Numbered from the stretch's first letter, positions 21,374 through 34,832 are shown. The stretch: 64,000 nt of DNA from Escallonia rubra (GCA_033065855.1 JAVXUO010002663.1:62001-126000); one strand, 5' to 3'. Notes: generated by a model from the letters alone, not told the origin. Translations and numbers: made by a program.

Positions 21374-24300
21374 TGGGTAACATCCCAAAAATCCAAAACG
21401 TTAGACATTCACTCGATCATTCACTCTATGACAATAATATCTTCAAACCCAAACAAATGAACGACTATTATCAGAGCAGCTAAACCAATGTTCATAATCT
21501 CAGGAGACTGTCGTCGATGAAACGTAAAAATTTAAGTCTGGAAAAAAGATTTAAATAACAATGTTCACCAACGCAGGGGTTCTAACCATCAATACTAAAC
21601 TTAAATTCAAATTTTTCAGCTCACTCAGTTCTAATCCTTATCCGGGCAACTTAATGCTGCTTATCACCTGCGGAAAGAAAGTCAAAGGAGAGTGAGCTTT
21701 CGAGAGCCCAGTAAAGTCGATCAAATATTTAAACAACAAAACAATTCGAACGATTTTACATTTAAACCAAACAACAACTTTTAAAACGGAGAAACATGAC
21801 GTTTCAAATGATTTTCAATATACAATCAAATGAAAATTTTTAAAGGGTTTTCAAAGGAAACCACAACATTTCAATATAAACATAAGGATGAGTATCAACT
21901 CAATCCCTTAAATCAATAATCATTTCAAAACACTTCAAGTGCAATAAAACATAAATAGATAACATTGAACATGAGTAGTACGCTGTAGCAAAGCCACCCC
22001 GGCAGTGCTCGATATACTTTACATATGCATATGTACACTGACTAATACATTTAGATACTATTTTAAGCCAACCAACAGAGATCTTTATAACTCCAAGAAT
22101 ACACACCATCCTTATAACTCTCAGGATTACTAACTCATGTCAACATTTAGAAGAAATGAATACAATTGAAAATACTTTTCGATAATCGAATTCAATAAAT
22201 AGATGAGCATGAGAAGAGATAAGTACAACTCAAAATATTTTACGATGATCAGATCAATAAACATATGAGAATGAAACATGAATTTCAAACGAATACGGCT
22301 CAAATTAGGGTTTCATGGGCAATTTGAAAACATTTTTATATCAATCATAAAAATGAACATTCAATGTAGTATGTAAAACTGTTTTATAAGTATTTGAAAA
22401 CAGAATAATGAAATAGGGTCAGGATAGAATTCCTTACCTCAATCCAAGCTATGTAATGCTACGCAACCTCAATCGAAATTCTCAGAATAAACCTAGATTG
22501 ACAATCCATTTGTTAGAACATAATCTATGCTACAATACTATAAACCTAATATCAACTACCCAGCATGCGCTCACTTCTAACTCCGAAATCGCGCAACTCA
22601 AAGCGATCCCGTCCATGTCTAACCTAATCGAAATTCTATGCACTCTTTAATGCTTAACGATACTCCAAACACATAATAAATTGCAATAAAACACTTTTAC
22701 ATCTTAAAACATTATGAAAAGTAAAAAATATGAATTTTCTGAAATTTTGAATATTTTTTAATTAAAATAATTTCTTTAAATGTAATAAAAACTCATAAAT
22801 AGCCATAATTGTTTATAGGAGGAAATAAAGTCCCATAATTTTTCTAACAGCTTTAGAGTACTTATAAAAATTGTAGAAATTAAAATTAGAAAAAGGCATT
22901 AAAACTATTTTAAAATTATTCGTTTTGCTAAAACCAATGAGATACGGAAATCATAGCAAATCAACTCAAAAAATCATCAAATTCATACTGAGACTTACTT
23001 ATAACATAAAAACATTACTCTAATTTTTTCAGAACATTTGCATGAGTTTTAAGGACTCAAAATAATTTTATAAGCCTAAAATTCCAGAAACTATTAAAAA
23101 TACATACGATATCAGAAAAATACGAAATTTTACCTCTATTCCTAATATTATCCTAAGAAACTTCCTGCAAAGTTTCACTGATTCACAATAATCATACAAG
23201 ACCGCACCGTTAAGTAATACAACTGTGCAAGCACAGTGTATAATTCTTACTGCACTGTAAAGCACAGCACAACACAACACAATACACCTTTTCTTCCTCC
23301 TTAATCTGCTATACTCACTTCCATGACTCCCGAAAACACACAACAGCTCACACACAATGCACACAATCGCACCATTTTCCATCCTTAGCACACTACTTGC
23401 ACTACATACTTCACACACAATCACACCCAAAAAAATACCCACTTACATTCTTGCACACCCACCTATTACACCCACACTATGCATGCTCCTACACACAATA
23501 TACACGGATTCACGGACAGCCATAGCTGCCCCCTCACACACCTCACAAACACATTCACACAGCTCACAAACTCACTCTCACATTCACTCGTGCACACACT
23601 CATATACACACCAAACACACATACACCCACTATCACACACACACGCACACACAACGATCTCACTACACATTCCCACGGTTGTTTTCTCTCTCTAAAGGCA
23701 GCCACAAAACCATAGAAAAACCACTTCACGACAACTCCTTGGCTGCTCTAACAATGCCCCACTCGCCGAAATCATGGTTGCGTGGAACCATACCCACAAA
23801 GCACTCACGGCAGCCATTGAAATCCCAAAAAGAAAACATTAAACACCTCCCTGTAAAACACCCACACACAGGCAGCCTTTCACTCACCCAAAACACCCAG
23901 TTTCACGCACTAACTCACACACAATACTCCCCTCACTCACACCCTTCGGCAGCCATAAAACACACATGATCCCTGACGCTATTACACAAAATATACACTA
24001 AAAACACACACAGATCCACCCGAATCCCAGCCCCTTTTTACTCCCCCTAAAACAAATGAATAAGTTTGAGAAAAATAGGAGGCTTACCGGAGAAAATTAC
24101 ACCCAAACCGCCAGAGTCTTTTTCTGATGATTTCTCCTTCACTCTCTCTCCACCGTATATGTATATCAGAAGAATAAAAAGTGCTTGGACGGCTGCCTGT
24201 ACAAAGATACACTTATATAAAACCCTAAATTGGACAACTACCAACAAGCCCCTAAACTTCCGTTAGTCATTTTAAATTGTACCCGCTACTTTATCTTGTT

Positions 24301-24669
24301 ATAAATAGGTCCAAATTAACTTATTTGCTTTAGTTTATGTGTTAGAAAAATTTTAATGGGTTTGTTAGATAACCCCGCTACACTACTCGTTGCTCGACGA
24401 ATTGTTAATCGAAAATATCGATGCTAAAAAATATATTCGCCGCTAAAAGTTTCTAAAAATATCGTTAACGCTAATCGTTACTGAAAACCTAAATCAATAT
24501 CACTTATATCTGCTATCATTAAGCTATAACTGATGGTTTCTAAAAATTTTGTCGCTAAAGGTTGCCGATAAATTTCACTAATGGAAATCGACGTTAAATC
24601 TCGCGAATAAAAGTTGTCGCCTAGATAATAAACTAACCGGCTAGACATATCACGATTCAGGGTGTTACA
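21374..24669. repeat. Long Gypsy-type LTR, probable solo LTR (LTR B)
   Basis: Starts near TGGGTAACATCCC and ends GGGTGTTACA at 24669, giving the TGTAAC/GTTACA type inverted ends of many Gypsy LTRs. A block near 21660-21710 (CACCTGCGGAAAG ... GAGTGAGCTTTCGAGAGCCCAGTAA) is shared in wording with the reverse strand near 31205-31265. About 3.3 kb without coding capacity; the Thr/His-rich ORFs in 23350-23970 are by-products of ACACAC-type composition. No clean 5-bp target duplication was found. Confidence 0.55.
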
Positions 24670-25565
24670 GTTTCTCTCTCCTTCTCCTTCTTTTCATCAA
24701 ACACACATATATAACCCATATACACTGATTTATATATGTATATCACAGCCACCCACATAAATATAAACACACATTACTCACACACATCAGGCCCCGTACC
24801 TCACGCAACACTCACACAGACCTACGCACCCCACATTACCTTCCAACATACAAGGCATACTCACACACTAGGGCACACAACACACACATTCACAAAACAC
24901 ACACCACTAATTTCACACAAAAAAAAAAAACACGACGGCCTTGGCAGCCTTGAACCCATTTCACACCCATAGTCTGTCACACAAACGCATAGCCACGGCT
25001 TCCATGGCTGAATCATTTCGATTCACTCCCATACCCATTTAAACGCTAGAGAGAAAAGCTTAAAAAAACTTACCAGAATGAAGTTCGATCGCCGAAAAAC
25101 TCTTTGTCCGGTCCTTCCTATCTCTCTTCCTTGGTATCTCTCTTTCTCTCTCAAGGTAGGTCTCGTATCAGATGAAAATAGATGAGTATGATGGCTTCCC
25201 ACGTATAAGTATATATATCTATAATAACCCTAGATTGGAAAAAAAATCACAAAAACCCCCTACACTTTCATTTGTTGCTAAATTTTCTTACCCGAACTTT
25301 TTTACCGCGAAATGGTCCAAAAATAAATATTTACAATAGTTTATGCGCTAGAAAAATTATTAACAGCTTGTTACGCTATCTCGTTTTACAAATCGTCGCT
25401 AATAAGCACGCCGATATTAAAAAAATTAATTGTCACTAAAAGTATATCGATGCTAAGAAAATAATTCGTCGCTAAAAATACACGTCGATGCTAAGTATTA
25501 AAAATATCGTCGCTAAAAATTTTAATTTAATTTGTTAAAAGTATTTTGGGTTTCGGGGTATTACA
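24670..25565 (-). repeat. 3' LTR of the Gypsy element, partial (LTR C)
   Basis: Minus-strand start TGTAATACCCCG at 25565 follows the polypurine tract TTGGGGAGAG of the Gypsy element, so this is its 3' LTR. The region 25260-25560 parallels 24230-24660 and 5760-6200 in wording. The far end is lost or split by LTR B. Confidence 0.7.
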
Positions 25566-28500
25566 CTCTCCCCAACTTATAAGAATATTCATCCTCGAAT
25601 TTTTTACGTATCTGTAGTGTCGAATAGCTGAGGGTAAGGGGCATGGCCTCCTCTGGTTCCCACGTAGCTTCCTCGGTAGTGTGATTTCTCCACAGTACTT
25701 TTACAAGTGGTATCACCTTGGTCCTCAGTAGTTGTTCACGACGGTCTAATATTTCCACCGGTATTTCCTCATAACTCAAATCCGTCTAGATATCCTCGGG
25801 ACGATGCTGTAATACATGAGTCGGATTGTACACATACTTCCTCAACACCGACACGTGGAACACATTGTGAACATGCGACAGGTCCGGCGACAGTGCCAGA
25901 CGATATGCCACCGGTCCAATCCTCTCAAGGATCTCATAGGGACCAATATATCTAGGGCTGAGCTTGCCCTTCTTCCTGAAGCGCATAACTCCTTTCTAAG
26001 GTGATATTCTCAGGAATACTCGGTCACCAACATCAAATTCTAAATTTTGTGTATGCTATGAAGCATACATACACTATCTATCATGTACCACTCTCATGCG
26101 TGACCGAATCAATTCAACATTCTCACAGGTTACCTGAACTAGCTCTGGGCCGATGAATCGACGCTCTCCAACTTCATCCCAGCACACGAGGTTCTGCACT
26201 TCCGACCATACAAGGCCTCAAAAGGCGCCATCTGGATACTGGCCTAATAGTTGTTGTTATATGCAAACTCAACTAACGACAAATGGTTATCCCAACTACC
26301 CTGGAAATCTATAACACAAGCCCTCAGCATGTCCTCCAATGTCTAGATGGTCCTCTCTGACTGGCCATCTGTCTGTGGATGGAAAGTTGTACTAAACCTC
26401 AAGTCAGTCCCCATAGCCTTCTGGAAACTCTCCCAAAACCTCGAAGTAAAACGTGAATTCCTATCCGACACGATTAAAATCGGTACTCCGTGGAGTCTCG
26501 CAATGGTATCCACATATAATTGAGCCAATTGCTACATAGTAAAATTGGCTCGAATAGGCAAAAAGTGTGCCGATTTAGTGAGCCTATCCACCGCAACCCA
26601 AATCATATCATAACCCCGAGCCGTCTTGGGTAAACTGCCCACAAAATCTGTTGTGACGTGCTCCCACTTCTACTCAGGAATCTCCAATGACTGTAACGTC
26701 CTGCTGGCTTCTGGTGTTTGGCCTTTATCTGTTCACAGACCAAACATTAAGACACAAACTCCGCTATGTCCCTCTTCATTCCCGACCACCAGAAATGCTC
26801 TCGAAGGTCATGATACATTTTGGTACTTCCTGGATGCACTGAAAAATGCAAACTATGTGCCTCTGATCGATAGCAACAATCGTCTCAGCTCCTCATCATT
26901 TGGGACACACAACCGACGGCCAAATCGTAATACTCCCTCTGAGTCAATCTCAAACTTTGTATGTTTCCCACTTCCATTACCTCCAATGATCTTGGAAAGC
27001 TCAGGGTCGCTCGCATGTGCCTCTTTAATTCGACTAATTAATGTGGGTTGGACATGCATAGCAGCCAATACTGTACCATATCCCGGACATCTGACCTCCA
27101 AGTCTAATTGCCTTATCTTCTCTAACAATTGAGGCTGTCTCGTAATCAATGCTGCTAGGTTTTCGGTACTCTTCCTGCTAAGGGCAATGGCCACTATATT
27201 GGCCTTACCCGGATGGTAATGGATAGAGCAATCATAATCCTTCAAAAGTTCTAACCATCTGCGCTACCTCATATTAAGCTCTTTCTGGGTAAATATATAT
27301 ATATATTTGAGGCTCTTGTGATCTATGTAGATCTCACAAGTCTCCCCGTATAAGTAATGTCTCCACAGCTTCAAGGCGAAGATAATCGCTGCCAGCTCTA
27401 GATCATGAGTCGGATAGTTTCGTTCATGGTTCTTCAACTGCCTCGATGCATAGGCAATGACCTTCCCATGATGTATCAAAACATAACTAAGCCCTTTCCT
27501 ATAGACATCACTATAAATTACAAACCCTTATATACCTGATGGCAATGTCAACACTAGTGTTGTCCATAGTCTTTGCTTCAACTCCTGGAAGCTAGACTCA
27601 CACTCGTCAGTCCAAACAAACCGCACATTCTTACGTGTCAAACGAGTCAATGGTCCTGCAATCTTTGAGAAGCCTTCCACAAATCACCTGTAATATCCTG
27701 CTAGACCCAGAAAACTACGCACCTCCTTTATCATGCTAGGTCTTTGCCATTATGTCACTGTCTTAATCTTTTCTGGGTCCACAATACTGTCCTTAGATAC
27801 CATGTGTATAAGGAAACCAACCTGTTGAAGCCAAAATTCGTACTTTGAGAGCTTTACGTACAACTTGTGGTCTCTCAGCTGTTGTAACACTAATCTCAAA
27901 TGTTCCCTATGCTCCTCCTCAAACCTTGAGTATACTAGAATATCATCAATGAACACGATGATAAACTGATCTAAATAGTGTTTGAAAAACTTGTTCATCA
28001 TATCCATAAATGATGGGGCATTCGTTAAACTAAAAGGCATAACAACAAACTCGTAGTGCCCGTAGTGTGACCGAAACGTTGTCTTCGACATATCCTCCTC
28101 TCTTACCTTCAATTGGTGATACCCTGACCTCAAATCGATATTCGAAAAGTAACAAGCACCCTGATGTTGATCAAACAAGTCTTCAAAACGGGGCAATGGG
28201 TACTTGTTATGAATCGTAATCTTGTTCAACTCTCTGTAATCGATACAGAGTTCAGTGTACCATCCTTCTTCTTCACAAAGAAGACTGGAACACCCTATGG
28301 GGATACGTTAGGACGTATGAACCCCCTATCCAGTAAGTCCTGCAAGTGCTCTTTCATCTCTTTCATCTCAGCTGGAGCCATGCGATACGGAGCCTTAGAT
28401 ATAGGCTCTGAACCCGAAACAAGGTCGATCACGAACTCTATCTCACGATCTATAGGCTCCCCTAGCAACTCTTCAGGAAAGACATCTGGATACTGCTCTA

Positions 28501-29526
28501 CCATAGGAATAGACGTCAACCCATGATCATTCTGACTCGTATCCATGACATGTGCTATGTATCCCTGACAACCCCGGCGCAGTAACTGTTGTGCTTTGAA
28601 GGCCGAAATAATACTACCCAACCCACTCGATTTAGACCCACTTTAAGCAAACTTAGACTGCCCCGGAATATCAAAACGAACTACCTTTCCATGACAATCC
28701 ATAGACGCATGATTGGCAGATAACCAATCCATGCCTAATATGATGTCAAAATCACGAATGGCAAATGGAATGAGGTCTACAGGAAGATCTTTATCCCCAA
28801 TATGAACACTACAATCACAAAGAGTCGTCGATACTAACAAGGACTCTCCCAACAGAGTGTCTATCGTGAGGTCTGTCTCTAAAGATCAAGTTTTCACCTT
28901 CAATCGTCTTGTAAATATAGGTGATACAAAAGAGTATGATGCTCCCAATTCAGACAATACATGGGCATCTAGTGAGTTAACTGGAAGTGTACCTAACACC
29001 ACGTCATCGGATGTCGCAGCATCCTGGGCCGACATAGAGAAGAGACGGGCTGACGTCTTGGGCCTCTGCCCTTGTTGAGACTGCTGAGTAGGGCCTTGCT
29101 GACTCTGTCATCCTCCCTGACGAAGAGCACTACTCGCTGCCGTACTGGCTGTAGGAGCGGGATGAAAAGCTGGCAGATTCTCCCTGGCCGATGGGCAATC
29201 TCGAACCTGATGTTCTGTGCTCCTACACTTGTAGTATCCCCTAGTAACTTTATAGCACTGTCTCTCGCCATGGTTCTTCCCGTACGTAGTACAAGGGGTA
29301 GCTTGAAAAACTATCCTGGTACCCAGACCCGCACTCTGTGTAAATCGATGCCCGGGCCCAAGTGGCGGTCTAGACCCAAAACTATGTGATGATCTAGCTC
29401 CCTCACTTTGTGCACCCCTATAACCCATGTTCTGCACTGGTCGACCCCTAGAACTCTGTCCAGGTCTAGATCCCTAATGTGAAGCGGATTTGAATCCTTG
29501 ATTCATGCCCCGTCCTCTGACCCAAC
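25566..29526 (-). pseudogene. Ty3/Gypsy chromovirus-type gag-pol, degenerate
   Basis: Read on the minus strand: the C-terminal part of gag with a degenerate zinc knuckle (about 29290-29190); protease (about 28990-28640), where the catalytic DSG is replaced by ELG and a TGA follows; the reverse transcriptase start (about 28560-28290), then its core with FIDDILVYS (28229-27750); RNase H (27479-27264); the integrase zinc-binding and core regions (27245-26343, [11 protein letters not shown] near its end); and a C-terminal region ending in a chromodomain-like VLWRNHTTEEATWEPEE (near 25650). Many stops and shifts separate these blocks. Gag is cut off at 29526, where an unrelated repeat begins; the 5' LTR is not identified. 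It resembles the Tekay/Del branch, but I did not test this. Confidence 0.92.
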
Positions 29527-31573
29527 TGTAACTCCCTGATTTTTTGGAACTTTAATATCAAATAAACGAAGTCATAAAATCTCAAAAATATTACAAAGTC
29601 TCCCAAGTGGTCATTCAGAGTATTTATTAATCAATTTCAAAGATACATCAATAAATGCCATAGCAGCCTAAAGCATTTATAAAATTTAAATTACTTCGAC
29701 ACGGAGTTTCAAAATAAAACCTAAGCAAATTTAACTTGTCTTAATTATTACATCTAAAAATGCTAATACTGACTCTAAGATAAAAATTGCTAGCTCTCAG
29801 TCACACTGCTAGCCCTGTAATCCAATCTCACCTACTGATCACCTGAAAGGAAAATAACAAGGGAGTGAGCCAAATGCCTAGTAAGGTCGCTCAATGGACC
29901 AATCAAAGGAATACAAAAATGTTTGAGGACACGAGATTACGGAGATATAAAATTTTAACGGAACAGATGTCAGACCGAATTTCAAAATGCCAAAATATAT
30001 CTTTTTACGAAGACAGACAGTAGAGAGCCATTCAGAATAAGGTCACACATGCCATCACTGACACGTGAGACAAGATTCTGAAAATAAGATTGTGATCTCT
30101 AGCTCATCCCACTGAGCTAGCCCACGTTCCAATCTACGTGGGTAAGTCAGAAACTAAAAGTCACATACGCTGTGACATGGCTCATAAGGTTACCTATACA
30201 TATGTAAAGAATGATTGTATACACTTCAGGGTTTGTGACCGAAGCCAAATGTCCCTATAGGTTACACAAAGTCATGTGACATACACGTAATAAATAACTT
30301 CTAAGCAATTCAATAGATATCTCAAATAATTTTAACAATAATAAAAAAAAGATTAACGAAAAATCAATTCAACTGAAACAGACTAAAACACGAGTTCAAT
30401 AGAATTTGGATTGTGTGATTCAGAGCTCGTCTTATCGGGTAGTGATCAAATAAAATTGCAAGAAGAAAAATGAAACATCAAAATACAAGGATGACAGGGT
30501 ACAGAACGTAATGAAATTCTGAGTGATGAATTATATCAGCATGCTTAATTGTCATTAAACCTTAATTGATTTCGGTTAATTGAATTCATGTTGATGCTCA
30601 TTTTTGTTACATGTCAAGCATTGAATTTCTTGTTGATTCTATGATTGTTGTTTTTTGTGTTAACATGGGAATCTATCTTGTGGGGACAGTTATAAAGGGT
30701 CTGAACCTGCGTAATTATGCAGGGAACTATTGCCTCTACCGAGGATCAATATCTTTTGAATTTGTTTACATTGTATCTTATAATGATTGTTTTGAAAATG
30801 ATGTTAAAATGAATGTCTTGATATTTGATTGAAGGGGATTGAGTTGAAACTCTTCCCCATATTGTGATCAAATTGTTCGTGGTTATCTAAAACCATTCCC
30901 TATATTGTCCTTGAAGTATCTGTATTCGTTTTGAAGTCCTTTGGAAAATCATCATTGTATTTTTAAATGATGGCATTGAAAATGAACTTCAAATGATCAT
31001 TTTGGAATCTTTGATTTTGGTATCCGTTTATGATTGTTAATGATCGTTTTAAAACCTGTTGTGATTGTTAATGTTTGTTTTGGTATCTATTTATGATTGA
31101 TTATGATCGTTTTGAAAATCATCAAACTATTTATGATCGTTTGAAATGTCTTGAAATATTATCATCGGATAGACTTGTGAGTCATTTTGTAATTTCTTCG
31201 GTTGTCTTGAATGACATTACTGAGCTCTCAAAAGCTCACTCTTCGTTTGATTCCCTCTGCAGGTAACGATCAAATGTAGCATGCTCGGGATTGGGTTTAG
31301 AAACTGTGTGAGATTTCAGGGAGCCCACCACTACTCTGTAGTAAGACCCATGTGTGGATTAACACTGTTAGCTTGTCGTTCTGTAAATAACCTAAGTTTT
31401 ATTAGTTTAAGTTTAAGCAGTTTTTATGTTATATTGTATTTTGAAGAATTTGAGTTTATGTCTCGTTAGATGCTCTAAAATATATGTCAATAAACAGGAC
31501 TCGGTAGGTTTGATGTAGGTTAACGCTCTGGGAATTCGGGACGATGGAACTCTGGATTTCTGAGATGTTACAC
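29527..31573. repeat. TGTAAC...GTTACA repeat, probable solo LTR or long-ended element
   Basis: Starts TGTAACTCCCTG at 29527 and ends GAGATGTTACA at 31573. Both ends show the same order of landmarks in mirror orientation, including GAGTGAGC and CTCAGTAA or CTAGTAAG blocks (about 29862-29886, and 31220-31235 on the reverse strand), so it may be two related LTR pieces head to head. No coding domain. The flanking 5 bp do not match. Confidence 0.5.
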
Positions 31574-31953
31574 ATATTTCTTATCAAGAATGCCCAATTT
31601 AGCAGAAAAATATTGTAGGAAAGGAGAAAACAGAATGTGCTTGCCATGAATGAAAGACTTAGCCGACTCCATGCTAACCTCAAGCAAGCTCATAAGGGAC
31701 AAATGATATCCATCTTGGATGACGAGAATAGCAATGGGTAATTCTATGGGGATATCCAACAAAGCCACAAATTCTTCGTACGTAGGGCAAAGCTCTTCAA
31801 GATTGAATTGGAAGACATGATCCTAGGGATCCCAAAATTGCCTAGATACTCTAAGAATGTCTTCATGGATGACAACCGGTCGCAAACTCATGACCGCCTT
31901 CAGATAAAAGTGTCCATCCAAGTAATGAGTTCTACCTTATTGAAGAAGTCGGC
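31574..31953 (-). pseudogene. Plant mobile-domain / DUF7745-like transposon protein fragment
   Basis: On the minus strand a frame with one stop reads LKAVMSLRPVVIHEDILRVS, then QFWDP, a stop, and FNLEELCPTYEEFVALLDIP. The FWDP ... F...E.CPTYEEF.ALL pattern is typical of the plant mobile domain and DUF7745 family carried by several plant transposon groups. The fragment is cut at 31573 by the preceding repeat. The family call rests on memory of the pattern, so it is tentative. Confidence 0.5.
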
Positions 31954-32335
31954 AAAAGATCAAAATTGAATCTAAAAAATTATCGAATTGTCTTTGGAAA
32001 TAAGCTAGGCTATCAAGTTCCACACACAATCGACCGAGTTAGTCTAGGAGAATGAGAGTCATTTGCCTCTTCTGAAAGGTGTATCTCGAATATATGAGGA
32101 GAAACCCCCAAGTTGTATATGTGTGTGTGTGTACACACACACACACACACACACATTGCATTTAAAATCCCTTTGACTTCATGTTGGCATGAGCAAGTGT
32201 TCTAAAATTTTGGTCCCTTTACATGTTTGTAGGCGTGAATGCTTGCACATCACATTGATGAATCCACCGATCCCAGTGAATGTAATATTCGATTCCGTGA
32301 TAAGTGTGCGTATCAATTTAAAGTAGATTGATATA
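31954..32335. other. Transposon-flank DNA with (TG)n(AC)n microsatellite
   Basis: No gene. At 32116-32155 a TG run is followed by an AC run, which is self-complementary and can fold on itself. Confidence 0.6.
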
Positions 32336-32343
32336 TTGGACTC

Positions 32344-33361
32344 TAGGGGTGAGCAACAAACCGATCAAACCCATCCTAATCGTCCAAACCGAGGAAACCA
32401 AACCGATCTAATCTGCATCGTTGATGAGCTTGAACGGTTTGGTTTCAAATTTTCAAATCGAGGTCGGTCCGGTTCGGTTCACGATTCTAAAACTCCAAAC
32501 TGGCACCAAACAGAACCGAAGGCTTACTTATGGGGATAGAAAAAATGTAACTTGACCCTACTTAGCTGAAATAACTAAGGATAGAACTACCCTAATTAGT
32601 TACATTCAAGTACCCAAATTTTTCTTCAACCGCCCCCTTTCATCAGCCACCCTCCTTTCATCTTTGCCCATTTCCTAATCATTTTCACCCATTTTTCATT
32701 AATCAATCATTATTTTCTTCAATTTCCTAACCCTGAAGGAAGGAGAGGCAAAGGTTTTGGATTTGCCAACCTCTCCCTCTTTAAGTCATTTATTTCAGCC
32801 CAAGTTAGCGTAAGAGAGGTAGTTAACTGATTGTCAACGACTGATTCACCTACCTCTTCAAGTAAATTAGCATCATACTTTTATTTACTTTTTGTTTCAT
32901 CTCTTCCAGTGTGTTCATTGGCTGCTAGATTCTTTATCCTCTAAAATAAGAAAATTTCCATTCCATAATAAACAAGAAACTACTATAATATGCACATGCA
33001 TTATTTCATCTATCACCAATCTATGTTGCAATGGAGTGCTTTTAAGTGTGAGTTTCAACAGCGAAATTGCCATTTGGCATATAGAAGGCTGGAGACCGGA
33101 CATGAAACCCCAAAAATGCTTTTTAGAAGTATTAGAAACCCTCTTTTCATTTTGTTTATGCTAATAGCCACAATAATCTTGAAACCACTCTCAAACCTAT
33201 CCAAACCACTCAATTAGAACTGTTTTAACAGTTCAAATCAAGTCGTTCAAACTGAGGTGTCTTGGTTCGATTCGGTTCAAGAATTTGTGAACCGAAGTCC
33301 ATTCAATTCAGTTTGCGTTTTATCCCCAAAATCGAACCAAACCGAACTGTCCTCACCCTTA
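32344..33361. mobile_element. hAT-like non-autonomous TIR element (1018 bp)
   Basis: Begins TAGGGGTGAGCAAC and ends CTCACCCTTA, with terminal regions rich in AACCGA/TCGGTT. Flanks TTGGACTC (32336-32343) and TTGGACAA (33362-33369) match at 6 of 8, as an aged 8-bp hAT duplication. No transposase. The same terminus recurs at 36518 and 63783. Confidence 0.78.
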
Positions 33362-33488
33362 TTGGACAATTAGCTACCAACAGCTTGAGGGCATTGTTGG
33401 CTTCGGCTCTTAGATAAAAATTTTGATTATCCGTCGCTTGAGCACGTTGTTAGCTCTAACTCTCAGTTAAATCACCATTTTGATCGTC

Positions 33489-33700
33489 GACCACTTCAAC
33501 TGATTAAGTGGCTCTGGCGATGGCCAAAGTTATTCTTGTATTTTTTTATGACCACTTAAATGATTAAGTGGCTCTTATAACTAGCAATACCATCCTCTTG
33601 TCTCTCGACCACTTTAATCGATTAAGTGGCTCCGGTAACAGATAAGATACCCTTTTCGTATTTCTAAATGACCCCTTCAATTGATTAAGTGGCTCCAGCA
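33489..33700. repeat. Tandem array of four short hairpin motifs
   Basis: CCACTT...GATTAAGTGGCTC occurs at about 33491, 33552, 33609 and 33672 (the last with CCCCTT). Each copy is a small inverted repeat with a loop of about 3 bases, spaced about 60 bp apart; the spacers are diverged. No coding meaning seen. Confidence 0.75.
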
Positions 33701-34824
33701 TGTAGCAATACCATCCTAATAATATATTAGACTTAATTAACTTAATCTGGTCCATGAAGTTGTTCAGTCCAGTCAGTGATTGGACTCAGTCCAGTCCATA
33801 TAGGTGGGTCCAGTCCATATGTCAAGAGTGTGATTTACCAAGGAGATTTTATGAATTATTTGTGATTTATCCTTGATGCAACTGAGTTACTTTTGCATGA
33901 AATATGGAGATAATTTCTAAATTTGGTACATTCCATCTAACAAATCATAGATAATTACTAAATTAGGGGAAGATAATGTCTCAAAATTCTAAAACAATAT
34001 CGAAATGTTTTGGGATGAATCAACCGGTTTTCAACAAATCGGTAGGTTAGACGACTTTTCTCAATTTACGATTTTTATCAAACATTCCACTTTATTTCCA
34101 TATTACAGATTGGGATAGTCATCTTTATCATTTGTGGCACTCCAGACATCTATAAATATGACCATTGGCCTACATTTTGAGGGATCACCTCTTTCTCCTT
34201 AGAGCTTTAATTTTATACCATTTCTCTAAGAAGTGGTATATTATTTCTTAGGAGAAACGAGCACTTCATAACTCATTTCTATATGCTTCCAAGCACTTGC
34301 ATTGTGGATCCTTCACAAAGCGTTCCAAGTCTTGAAGGCAAACGGACTCGTGATGTACATCTTATTACTTTCTAGGCTAGTTTAGAATGTAGTAGTCTAG
34401 ATAATTTTCCCTTTCCTACGATCACATTAGTAAAAAAACCCTACTAAAAAAGAGTCTTTTTATTAGTTCGAGTCTAAGACCGAAGTGTAAGTCGCCTCTT
34501 GTATGATCTGTGTCAAACTATGATGGTTTTGATTATGATTTGCTTGACCAGATACGTAGGTCATTTGACCCCTCCTGTCGAGTTTAAACCAATAATGTAG
34601 AACTAAGCATGGAGTCTAACTTTATTGCATATTTCTATGTGTTAAAAGACCAAAAATTAATAGAAATAAAGTACAGACGGAACTGGTATGCCTGGTGCCT
34701 AACATCTTCCCGTTGTATAACTTATTCCCCAAACCCATATATTTGTTTTCAATAGATTAATAGTTTTTTGGATATTTTTAGAGCCATTTTTTAGGTTTTT
34801 GTTTTTACTTTTCTGTGCTAATTA
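33701..34824. other. LTR-retrotransposon-like debris, no gene
   Basis: CTATAAATA at about 34149-34159 and the downstream sequence look like an LTR promoter and leader. The text resumes after the MITE at 36070 with TTTTTTCGAGGCGGTTCGCT, a style known from plant LTR-element leaders. No domain-bearing ORF was found. Confidence 0.35.
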
Positions 34825-34832
34825 AATAAGAT

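Noticed and set aside
23068-24266. Several ORFs on both strands rich in Thr, His, Ser, Val and Cys
   Set aside because: Products of the ACACAC-type LTR composition; no domain on either strand.
21374-24669. Mutator-like element with long ends
   Set aside because: Considered because of inverted TGTAAC ends, but no 9-bp duplication was found and the LTR reading fits the copies at 6206 and 25565 better.
26626-27132. 168-codon plus-strand ORF
   Set aside because: Antisense of the Gypsy integrase region.
32116-32155. Possible Z-DNA or CRISPR-like spacer repeat
   Set aside because: It is a simple TG/AC microsatellite.
33489-33700. Considered as a CRISPR-like array
   Set aside because: Repeats are diverged, spacers are uneven and the genome is a plant nuclear one; no associated genes.
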